From: Sisyra terminalis
Lineage: Eukaryota; Arthropoda; Insecta; Neuroptera; Sisyridae
Direction of reading: 5' to 3'
DNA length: 64,000 bases
NCBI GenBank assembly: GCA_958496175.1
Contig: OY292278.1
Coordinates: forward strand, 2,976,001-3,040,000
A program made the translations under genes and the position numbers. Below are positions 50,159 through 61,900 of the stretch, one piece after another. A model generated the notes under the pieces. That model made no database searches. It was given only the letters and a program-made list of their open reading frames with translations, and was not told where the DNA came from. The first letter of the stretch is position 1. Each line of letters opens with the position of its first letter.

Positions 50159-50430
50159 TGAATAAAACGTTGATTTAAATTGAAAAACTCGTCCATTTAA
50201 CTGGCCTAGTTTCAGACGGAAAATGTCACATCAATTTACAGCTCCTTAACTTCCCGGTTCATATTCCCGGCAAACTGTCCCGATAAATTAATATTTCTTT
50301 CTTTATAAACTTGAAGGAAGATTCAAAAATTAATAATCAATCCAATTATAGCGACTTTAACCATCCTATATATCGTTTTTGTTCCCATTAAACATTGTCC
50401 TTGTTTCAACTTTGATATGGAATTGTGGAC
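50159..50430 (+). repeat. Decayed terminal monomer at right edge of the island
   Basis: Starts with GAATAAAACGT, then lacks about 25 bp of the usual sequence before AAATTGAAAAACTCGTCC. It keeps CAGACGGAAAATGTCACATC (about 50213) and CCCGATAAATTAAT with many substitutions downstream (for example ATTATAGCGACTTTAACC at about 50344). The next unit, from about 50424, is already close to consensus. Confidence 0.85.
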
Positions 50431-53400
50431 GTCCTGTTACCCACAGGAAGAAAATTTCTACCGATTGAAATTCAATAAAACGTCCCTTATCTTAATTTTT
50501 TGAGAAAAATAAGTCTTAATTTGAAAAATCGGCCATTAAACTGGCCTTATTTCAGACGGAAAATGTCACACCATTTTACGGCTCTAAACCTTCCCGGTTT
50601 AAATTCCCGGCAAACTATCCCGACAAATTAATGTTTCTTTTTTTGAGAACGTGGAGAAAGATTCAAACATTAATATTCAATCATACTATAGCAAAAGAAA
50701 ACATCCCTTATATCTGGTTTTTCCCAATTTAAATTGTCCTTGTTTTAACTTTGAAATGGAATTGTGGACGTCCTGTTACCCACAGGAAGAAAATTTCTTC
50801 AAATTGTAATTCCCTTAAACGCCCCTAATCTTAATTTCTTGAGAAAACTAGGCCTTATTTGGAAAAATTGGCCATTAAACAGGCCTTATTTCAGACGGAA
50901 AATGTCACATCAATTTACGGCTCTAAAACTTCCAGGTTTAAATTCCTGGCAAACTATTCCGATACATTAATGTTTCTTTTTTTGAGAACTTGGAGAAAGA
51001 TTCAAACATTAATATTCAATCAGACTATAGCAAAAAAAACCATCCCTTATATCCGGTTAATCCCAATTTTAATTGGCCTTGTTTAAACTTTGAAATGGAA
51101 TTGTGGACGTCCGGTTACCCACAGGAAGAAAATTTCTCCAAATTGTAATTCACTTAAACGTCCCTAATCGTAATTTCTTGAGAAAACTAGGCCTTATTTT
51201 AAAAAATCGGTCATTAAACTGGCCTTATTTCAGACGGAAAATGTCACATCAATTTACGGCTCTAAAACCTCCAGGTTTAAATTCCTGGCAAACTATCCTG
51301 ATACATTAATGTTTCTTTTTTTGAGAACTTGGAGAAAGATTCAAATATTAATATTCAATCAGACTATAGCAAAATAAAAGCATCCCTTATATCCGGTTTT
51401 TCCCAATTTAAATTGGCCTTGTTTTAGCTTTGAAATGGAATTCTGGACGTCCGGTTACCCACAGGAAGAAAATTTCTTCAAATTGTAATTCACTTAAACG
51501 TCCCTAATCTTAATTTCTTGAGAAAACTAGGCCTTATATTGAAAAATCGGCCATTAAACTGGCCTTATTTCAGACGGAAAATGTCACATCAATTTACGGC
51601 TCTAAAACTTCCAGGTTTAAATTCCTGGCAAACTATCCCGATACATTAATGTTTCTTTTTTTGAGAACGTGAAGAAAGATTCAAACATTAATATTCAATC
51701 AGACAATAGCAAAAAAAAACATCCCTTATATCCGGTTTTTCCCAATTTCAATTGGCCTTGTTTTAGCTTTGAAATGGAATTGTGGACGTCCTGTTACCCA
51801 CAGGAAGAAAATTTCTTCAAATTGTAATTCACTTAAACGTCCCTAATCTTAATTTCTTGAGAAAACTAGGCCTTATTTTGAAAAATCGGCCATTAAACTG
51901 GCCTTATTTCAGACGGAAAATGTCACATCAATTTACGGCTCTAAACCTTCCCGGTTTATATTCCCGGCAAACTATCCCGAAAAATTAATGTTTCTTTTTT
52001 TGAGAACGTGGAGAAAAATTCAAACATTAATATTCAATCAGACTATAGCAAAAGAAAACATCCCTTATATCCGGTTTTTCCCAATTTAAATTGGCCTTGT
52101 TTTAGCTTTGAAATGGAATTGTGGACGTCCTGTTACCCACAGGAAGAAAATTTCTTCAAATTGTAATTCGCTTAAACGTTCCTTATCTTAATTTCTTGGG
52201 AAAACTAGGCCTTATATTGAAAAATCGGCCATTAAACTGGCCTTATTTTAGACGGAAAATGTCACATCAATTTTCGGCTCTAAAACTTCCAGGTTTAAAT
52301 TCCTGGCAAACTATCCCGATACATTAATGTATCTTTTTTTGAGAACGTGGAGAAAGATTCAAACATTAATATTCAATCAGACTATAGCAAAATAAAAGCA
52401 TCCCTTATATCCGGTTTTTCCCAATTTAAATTGGCCTTGTTTTAGCTTTGAAATGGAATTCTGGACGTCCTGTTACCCACAGGAAGAAAATTTCTTCAAA
52501 TTGTAATTCACTTAAACGTCCCTAATCTTAATTTCTTGAGAAAACTAGGCCTTATTTTAAAAAATCGGCCATTTAACTGGCCTTATTTCAGACGGAAAAT
52601 GTCACATCAATTTACGGCTCTAAAACTTCCCGGGTTAAATTCCCGGCAAACTATCCCGATAAATTAATGTATCTTTTTTTGAGAACGTGGAGAAAGATTC
52701 AAACATTAATATTCAATCAGACTATAGCAAAAGAAATCATCCCTTATATCCGGTTTTTCCCAATTTAAATTGGCCTTGTTTTAGCTTTGAAATGGAATTG
52801 TGGACGTCCTGTTACCCACAGGAAGAAAATTTCTACAAATTTTAATTCACTTAAACGTCCCTTATCTTAAATTCTTGGGAAAACTAGGCCTTATTTTGAA
52901 AAATCGGCCATTAAACTGGCCTTATTTCAGACGGAAAATGTCACATCAATTTACGGCTCTAAACCTTCCCGGTTTATATTCCCGGCAAACTATCCCGACA
53001 AATTAATGTTTCTTTTTTTGAGAACGTGGAGAAAAATTCAAACATTAATATTCAATCAGACTATAGCAAAAGAAAACATCCCTTATATCCGGTTTTTCCC
53101 AATTTAAATTGGCCTTGTATTAGCTTTGAAATGGAATTGTGGACGTCCTGTTACCCACAGGAAGAAAATTTCTTCAAATTGTAATTCACTTAAACGTCCC
53201 TAATCTTAATTTCTTGAGAAAACTAGGCCTTATTTTAAAAAATCGGCCATTAAACTGGCCTTATTTTAGACGGAAAATGTCACATCAATTTTCGGCTCTA
53301 AAACTTCCAGGTTTAAATTCCTGGCAAACTATCCCGATACATTAATGTTTCTTTTTTTGAGAACGTGGAGAAAGATTCAAACATTAATATTCAATCAGAC

Positions 53401-55556
53401 TATAGCAAAAGAAAACATCCCTTATATCCGGTTTTTTCCAATTTAAATTGTCCTTGTTTTAGCTTTAAAATGGAGTTGTGGACGTCCTGTTACCCACAGG
53501 AAGAAAATTTCTTCAAATTGTAATTCACTTAAACGTCCCTAATCTTAATTTCTTGAGAAAACTAGGCCTTATTTTAAAAAATCGGCCATTAAACTGGCCT
53601 TATTTTAGACGGAAAATGTCACATCAATTTTCGGCTCTAAAACTTCCAGGTTTAAATTCCTGGCAAACTATCCCGATACATTAATGTTTCTTTTTTTGAG
53701 AACGTGGAGAAAGATTCAAACATTAATATTCAATCAGACTATAGCAAAAGAAAACATCCCTTATATCCGGTTTTGTCCAATTTAAATTGTCCTTGTTTTA
53801 GCTTTAAAATGGAGTTGTGGACGTCCTGTTACCCACAGGAAGAAAATTTCTTCAAATTGTAATTCACTTAAACGTCCCTAATCTTAATTTCTTGAGAAAA
53901 CTAGGCCTTATTTTGAAAAATCGGCCATTAAACTGGCCTTATTTCAGACGGAAAATGTCACATCAATTTACGGCTCTAAAACTTCCGGTTTAAATTCCCG
54001 GCAAACTATCTCGATACATTAATGTTTCTTTTTTTGAGAGCTTGGAAAAAGATTCAAGCATTAATATACAATTAAACTATAGCAAAAGAAACCATCCCTT
54101 ATATCCGGTTTTTCCCAATTTAAATTGTCCTTGTTTTAGCTTTAAAATGGAGTTGTGGACGTCCTGTTACCCACAGGAAGAAAATTTCTTCCGATTGTAA
54201 TTCACTTAAACGTCCCCAATCTTAATTTCTTGAGAAAACTAGGCCTTATTTTGAAAAATCGGCCATTAAACTGGCCTTATTTCAGACGGAAAATGTCATA
54301 TAAATTTACGGCTCTTAAACTTCCCGGTTTAAATTCCCGGCAAACTATCCCGATAAATTAATGTTTCTTTTTTTGAGAACGTGGAGAAAGATTCAAACAT
54401 TAATATTCAATCAGATTATAGCAAAAGAAAACATCCCTTATATCCGGTTTTTCCCAATTTAAATTGGCCTTGTTTTAGCTTTGAAATGGAATTGTGGACG
54501 TCCTGTTACCCACAGGAAGAAAATTTCTTCAAATTGTAATTCACTTAAACGTCCCTTAACTTAATTTCTTGTGAAAACTAAGCCTTATTTTGAAAAATCG
54601 GCCATTAAACTGGCCTTATTTCAGACGGAAAATGTCACATCAATCTACGGCTCTAAAACCTCCAGGTTTAAATTCCTGGCAAACTATCCTGATACATTAA
54701 TGTTTCTTTTTTTGAGAACTTGGAGAAAGATTCAAACATTAATATTCAATCAGACTATAGCAAAAAAAAACCATCCCTTACATCCGGTTTTTCCCAATTT
54801 AAATTGGCCTTGTTTTAGCTTTGAAATGGAATTGTGGACGTCCTGTTACCCACAGGAAGAAAATTTCTTCAAATTGTAATTCAATAAAACGTCCCTTATC
54901 TTAATTTCTTGAGAAAAAAAAGTCTTAATTTGAAAAATCGGCCTTTAAACTGGACTTATTTCAGGCGGAAAATGTCACATCAATTTACGGCTCTAAAACT
55001 TCCAGGTTTAAATTCCTGGCAAACTATCCCGATACATTAATGTTTCTTTTTTTTAGAACGTGGAGAAAGATTCAAACATTAATATTCAATCAGACTATAG
55101 CAAAAAAAAACCATCCCTTACATCCGGTTTTTCCCAATTTAAATTGGCCTTGTTTTAGCTTTGAAATGGAATTGTGGACGTCCTGTTACCCACAGGAAGA
55201 AAATTTCTACCGATTGAAATTCAATAAAACGTCCCTTATCTTAATTTCTTGAGAAAAAAAAGGCTTAATTTGAAAAATCGGCCATTAAACTGGACTTATT
55301 TCAGACGGAAAATGTCACATCAATATACGGCTCTAAAACTTCCAGGTTTAAATTCCTGGCAAACTATCCCGGTACATTAATGTTTCTTTTTTTGAGAACG
55401 TGGAGAAAGATTCAAGCATGAATATTCAATTAGACTATAGCAAAAGAAAACATCCCTTATATCCGGTTTTTCCCTATTTAAATTGGCCTTGTTTTAGCTT
55501 TGAAATGGAATTGTGGACGTCCTGTTACCCACAGGAAGAAAATTTGTTCAAATTGT
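50431..55556 (+). repeat. Satellite block, type A monomers
   Basis: About fifteen units dominated by GGCCATTAAACTGGCC and by the CCAGG...CCTGG second dyad. Two hybrids of the first dyad occur near 50870 (GGCCATTAAACAGGCC) and 51207 (GGTCATTAAACTGGCC). No B or C units interrupt the block. It ends at the sixth long unit. Confidence 0.85.
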
Positions 55557-55914
55557 TATTTATTAGATAGCCTTAAATCTACAAACATTGATATAACAAG
55601 GCCTAAATTCATTTTCTAAATTATTTCTTTTTTCAAACAATTCTAATTTGTTGGCAATTCGAATTGTTTAGAATTTTGATTTAAGACAACGCCACAATGT
55701 GTTTCGAATTTAGTTGGAAGCTATGAGTACATCCACCTGACTCACAGGTGGCACTAAAAACTTAAGGTGGTTAAGTGACATTACATGGCAAGAGTTCACA
55801 CGTTCTAGCATAGCAGAAAAGACAGCAGATGTCAATTTGACAACTCACTTTTGAAAGTATTTCAAATTTTAATTATATATAATATTAAAATTTAATTGTA
55901 TTTCTTCACATTGT
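55557..55914 (+). repeat. 358-bp segment inside a long satellite unit, copy 6
   Basis: Host unit 55513-56210 (698 bp). Belongs to the copy 4-6 subgroup, with private changes such as TTACATGGCAAG (breaking the TGACAT/ATGTCA dyad) and GCAGAAAAG for GATGGAAAG. It is the most diverged of the six. Confidence 0.9.
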
Positions 55915-58900
55915 AAATCACTAAAAAGCCTTAAATCTAAAAACGTTGAGAAAACATGGCCTTATATTGAAAAAACACCCTTTTAAACGGCCTAATTTCT
56001 GACGGAAAATGTCACATCAATTTACGGCTCTAAAACTTCCCGGTTTAAATTCCCGGCAAACTATCCCGATACATTAATGTTACTTTTTTTGAGAACTTGG
56101 AGAAAGATTCAAACATTAATATTCAATCAGACTATAGCAAAAAAAAACCATCCCTTATATCCGGTGTTTGCTAATTTAAATTGGCCTTGTTTAAACTTTG
56201 AAATGGAATTGTGGACGTCCTGTTACCCACAGGAAGAAAATTTCTTCAAATTGTAATTCACTTAAACGTCCCTAATCTTAATTTCTTGAGAAAAGTAGGC
56301 CTTATTTTGAAAAATCTGTCTTTAAACAGGCCTTATTTCAGACGGAAAATGTCACATCTATTTAAGGCTCTAAAACTTCCCGGTTTAAATTCCCGGCAAA
56401 CTATCCCGATACATAAATGTTTCTTTTTTTGAGAACGAGGGGAATGATTCAAACATTAATATTCAATCAGACTATAGCAAAAGAAAACATCCCTTATATC
56501 CTGTTTTTCCCAATTTAAATTGGCCTTGTTTTAACTTTGAAATGGAATTGTGGACGTCCTCTTACCCACAGAAAGAAAATTACTTCAAATTGTAATTCAC
56601 TTAAACGTCCCTAATCTTAATTTCTTGAGAAAACGAGGCCTTATTTTGAAAAAACGGCCATTAAACAGGCCTTATTTCAGACGGAAAATGTCTCATCTAT
56701 TTAAGGCTCTAAAACTTCCCGGTTTAAATTCCCGGCAAACTATCCCGATACATCAATGTTTCTTTTTTTGAGAACGAAGAAAAAGATTCAAACATTAATA
56801 TTCAATCAGACTATAGCAAAAAAAACCATCCCTTAAATCCGGTTTTTCCCAATTTAAATTGGCCTTGTTTAAACTTTTGAAATGGAATTGTGGACGTCCT
56901 GTTACCCACAGGAAGAAAATTTCTTCAAATTGTAATTCACTTAAACGTCCCTAATCTTAATTTCTTGAGAAAACTAGGCCTTATTTTGAAAAATCTGTCA
57001 TTAAACAGGCCTTATTTAAGACGGAAAATGTCATATCCATTTACGGCTCTAAAATTTCCCGGTTTAAACTCCCGGCAAACTATCCCGATACATTAATGTT
57101 TCTTTTTTTGAGAGCTTGGAGAAAGATTCAAGCATTAATATTCAATTAAACTATAGCAAAAGAAACCATCCCTTATATCCGGTTTTTTCCAATTTAAATT
57201 GTCCTTGTTTTAGCTTTAAAATGGAGTTGTGGACGTCCTGTTACCCACAGGATGAAAATTTCTTCAAATTGTAATTCACTTAAACGTCCCTTATCTTAAT
57301 TTCTTGAGAAAACTAGGCCTTATTTTGAAAAATCTGTCATTAAACAGGCCTTATTTCAGACGGAAAATGTCACATCTATTTAAGGCTCTAAAACTTCCGG
57401 GTTTAAATTCCCGGCAAACTATCCCGCTAAATAATAATTCTTTTTATAAGAACGTGGAGTAAGATTCAAACATTAATATTCAATCAGACTATAGCAAAAA
57501 AAACCATCCCTTATATCCGGTTTTTCCCAATTTAAATTGGCCTTGTTTAAACTTTTGAAATGGAATTGTGGACGTCCTGTTAACCAGAGGAAGAAAATTT
57601 CTTCAAATTGTAATTCACTTAATCGTCCCTAATCTTAATTTCTTGAGAAAACTAGGCCTTATTTTGAAAAATCTGTCATTAAACAGGCCTTATTTCAGAA
57701 GGAAAATGTCACATTAATTTACGGCTCTAAAACTACCAGGTTTAAACTCCTGGCAAACTATCCCGATACATTAATGTTTCTTTTTTTGAGAACTTGGAGA
57801 AAGATTCAAACATTAATATTCAATCAGACTATAGCAAAAAAAACCATCCCTTAAATCCGGTTTTTCCCAATTTAAATTGGCCTTGTTTAAACTTTTGAAA
57901 TGGAATTGTGGACGTCCTGTTACCCACAGGAAGAAAATTTCTATCGATTGTAATTCAATAAAACGTCCCTTATCCTAATTTCTTGAGATAACTAAGCCTT
58001 ATTTTGAAAAATCGGCCATTAAACTGGCCTTTTTTCAGACGGAAAATGTCACATCAATTTACGGCTCTAAAACTTCTAGGTTTAAATTCCTGGCAAACTA
58101 TCCTGATACATTAATGTTTCTTTATTTGAGAACTTGGAGAAAGATTCAAACATTAATATTCAATCAGACTATAGCAAAAAAAAACCATCCCTTATATCCG
58201 GTTTTTCCCAATTTAAATTGGCATTGTTTTAGCTTTGAAATGGAATTGTGGACGTCCTCTTACCCACAGGAAGAAAATTTCTTCAAATTGTAATTCACTT
58301 AAACGTCCCTTATCTTAATTTCTTGAGAAAACTAGGTCTTATTTTGAAAAATCTGTCATTAAACAGGCCTTATTTCAGACGGAAAATGTCACATCTATTT
58401 AAGGCTCTAAAACTTCCCGGTTTAAATTTCCGGCAAACTATCCCGATACATTAATGTTTCTTTTTTTGAGAACGTGGAAAAAGATTCAAACATTAATATT
58501 CAATCAGACTATAGCAAAAAAAACCATCCCTTATATCCGGTTTTTCCCAATTTAAATTGGCCTTGTTTAAACTTTTGAAATGGAATTGTGGACGTCCTGT
58601 TACCCACAGGAAGAAAATTTCTATCGATTGTAATTCAATAAAACGTCCCTTATCCTAATTTCTTGAGATAACTAAGCCTTATTTTGAAAAATCGGCCATT
58701 AAACTGGCCTTTTTTCAGACGGAAAATGTCACATCAATTTACGGCTCTAAAACTTCTAGGTTTAAATTCCTGGCAAACTATCCTGATACATTAATGTTTC
58801 TTTATTTGAGAACTTGGAGAAAGATTCAAACATTAATATTCAATCAGACTATAGCAAAAAGAAAACATCCCTTATATCCTGTTTTTCCCAATTTAAATTG

Positions 58901-61900
58901 GCCTTGTTTTAACTTTGAAATGGAATTGTGGACGTCCTCTTACCCACAGAAAGAAAATTACTTCAAATTGTAATTCACTTAAACGTCCCTAATCTTAATT
59001 TCTTGAGAAAACGAGGCCTTATTTTGAAAAAACGGCCATTAAACAGGCCTTATTTCAGACGGAAAATGTCTCATCTATTTAAGGCTCTAAAACTTCCCGG
59101 TTTAAATTCCCGGCAAACTATCCCGATACATCAATGTTTCTTTTTTTGAGAACGAAGAAAAAGATTCAAACATTAATATTCAATCAGACTATAGCAAAAA
59201 AAACCATCCCTTAAATCCGGTTTTTCCCAATTTAAATTGGCCTTGTTTAAACTTTTGAAATGGAATTGTGGACGTCCTGTTACCCACAGGAAGAAAATTT
59301 CTTCAAATTGTAATTCACTTAAACGTCCCTAATCTTAATTTCTTGAGAAAACTAGGCCTTATTTTGAAAAATCTGTCATTAAACAGGCCTTATTTAAGAC
59401 GGAAAATGTCATATCCATTTACGGCTCTAAAACTTCCCGGTTTAAACTCCCGGCAAACTATCCCGATACATTAATGTTTCTTTTTTTGAGAGCTTGGAGA
59501 AAGATTCAAGCATTAATATTCAATTAAACTATAGCAAAAGAAACCATCCCTTATATCCGGTTTTTTCCAATTTAAATTGTCCTTGTTTTAGCTTTAAAAT
59601 GGAGTTGTGGACGTCCTGTTACCCACAGGATGAAAATTTCTTCAAATTGTAATTCACTTAAACGTCCCTTATCTTAATTTCTTGAGAAAACTAGGCCTTA
59701 TTTTGAAAAATCTGTCATTAAACAGGCCTTATTTCAGACGGAAAATGTCACATCTATTTAAGGCTCTAAAACTTCCGGGTTTAAATTCCCGGCAAACTAT
59801 CCCGCTAAATAATAATTCTTTTTATAAGAACGTGGAGTAAGATTCAAACATTAATATTCAATCAGACTATAGCAAAAAAAACCATCCCTTATATCCGGTT
59901 TTTCCCAATTTAAATTGGCCTTGTTTAAACTTTTGAAATGGAATTGTGGACGTCCTGTTAACCAGAGGAAGAAAATTTCTTCAAATTGTAATTCACTTAA
60001 TCGTCCCTAATCTTAATTTCTTGAGAAAACTAGGCCTTATTTTGAAAAATCTGTCATTAAACAGGCCTTATTTCAGAAGGAAAATGTCACATTAATTTAC
60101 GGCTCTAAAACTACCAGGTTTAAACTCCTGGCAAACTATCCCGATACATTAATGTTTCTTTTTTTGAGAACTTGGAGAAAGATTCAAACATTAATATTCA
60201 ATCAGACTATAGCAAAAAAAACCATCCCTTAAATCCGGTTTTTCCCAATTTAAATTGGCCTTGTTTAAACTTTTGAAATGGAATTGTGGACGTCCTGTTA
60301 CCCACAGGAAGAAAATTTCTATCGATTGTAATTCAATAAAACGTCCCTTATCCTAATTTCTTGAGATAACTAAGCCTTATTTTGAAAAATCGGCCATTAA
60401 ACTGGCCTTTTTTCAGACGGAAAATGTCACATCAATTTACGGCTCTAAAACTTCTAGGTTTAAATTCCTGGCAAACTATCCTGATACATTAATGTTTCTT
60501 TATTTGAGAACTTGGAGAAAGATTCAAACATTAATATTCAATCAGACTATAGCAAAAAAAAACCATCCCTTATATCCGGTTTTTCCCAATTTAAATTGGC
60601 ATTGTTTTAGCTTTGAAATGGAATTGTGGACGTCCTCTTACCCACAGGAAGAAAATTTCTTCAAATTGTAATTCACTTAAACGTCCCTTATCTTAATTTC
60701 TTGAGAAAACTAGGTCTTATTTTGAAAAATCTGTCATTAAACAGGCCTTATTTCAGACGGAAAATGTCACATCTATTTAAGGCTCTAAAACTTCCCGGTT
60801 TAAATTTCCGGCAAACTATCCCGATACATTAATGTTTCTTTTTTTGAGAACGTGGAAAAAGATTCAAACATTAATATTCAATCAGACTATAGCAAAAAAA
60901 ACCATCCCTTATATCCGGTTTTTCCCAATTTAAATTGGCCTTGTTTAAACTTTTGAAATGGAATTGTGGACGTCCTGTTACCCACAGGAAGAAAATTTCT
61001 ATCGATTGTAATTCAATAAAACGTCCCTTATCCTAATTTCTTGAGATAACTAAGCCTTATTTTGAAAAATCGGCCATTAAACTGGCCTTTTTTCAGACGG
61101 AAAATGTCACATCAATTTACGGCTCTAAAACTTCTAGGTTTAAATTCCTGGCAAACTATCCTGATACATTAATGTTTCTTTATTTGAGAACTTGGAGAAA
61201 GATTCAAACATTAATATTCAATCAGACTATAGCAAAAAAAAACCATCCCTTATATCCGGTTTTTCCCAATTTAAATTGGCATTGTTTTAGCTTTGAAATG
61301 GAATTGTGGACGTCCTCTTACCCACAGGAAGAAAATTTCTTCAAATTGTAATTCACTTAAACGTCCCTTATCTTAATTTCTTGAGAAAACTAGGTCTTAT
61401 TTTGAAAAATCTGTCATTAAACAGGCCTTATTTCAGACGGAAAATGTCACATCTATTTAAGGCTATAAAACTTCCCGGTTTAAATTTCCGGCAAACTATC
61501 CCGATACATTAATGTTTCTTTTTTTGAGAACGTGGAAAAAGATTCAAACATTAATATTCAATCAGACTATAGCTAAAAAAAACCATCCCTTATATCCGGT
61601 TTTTCCCAATTTAAATTGGCATTGTTTTAGCTTTGAAATGGAATTGTGGACGTCCTCTTACCCACAGGAAGAAAATTTCTTCAAATTGTAATTCACTTAA
61701 ACGTCCCTAATCTTAATTTCTTGAGAAAACTAGGCCTTATTTTGAAAAATCAGTCATTAAACAGGCCTTATTTCAGAAGGAAAATGTCACATTAATTTAC
61801 GGCTCTAAAACTACCAGGTTTAAACTCCTGGCAAACTATCCCGATACATTAATGTTTCTTTTTTTGAGAACTTGGAGAAAGATTCAAACATTAATATTCA

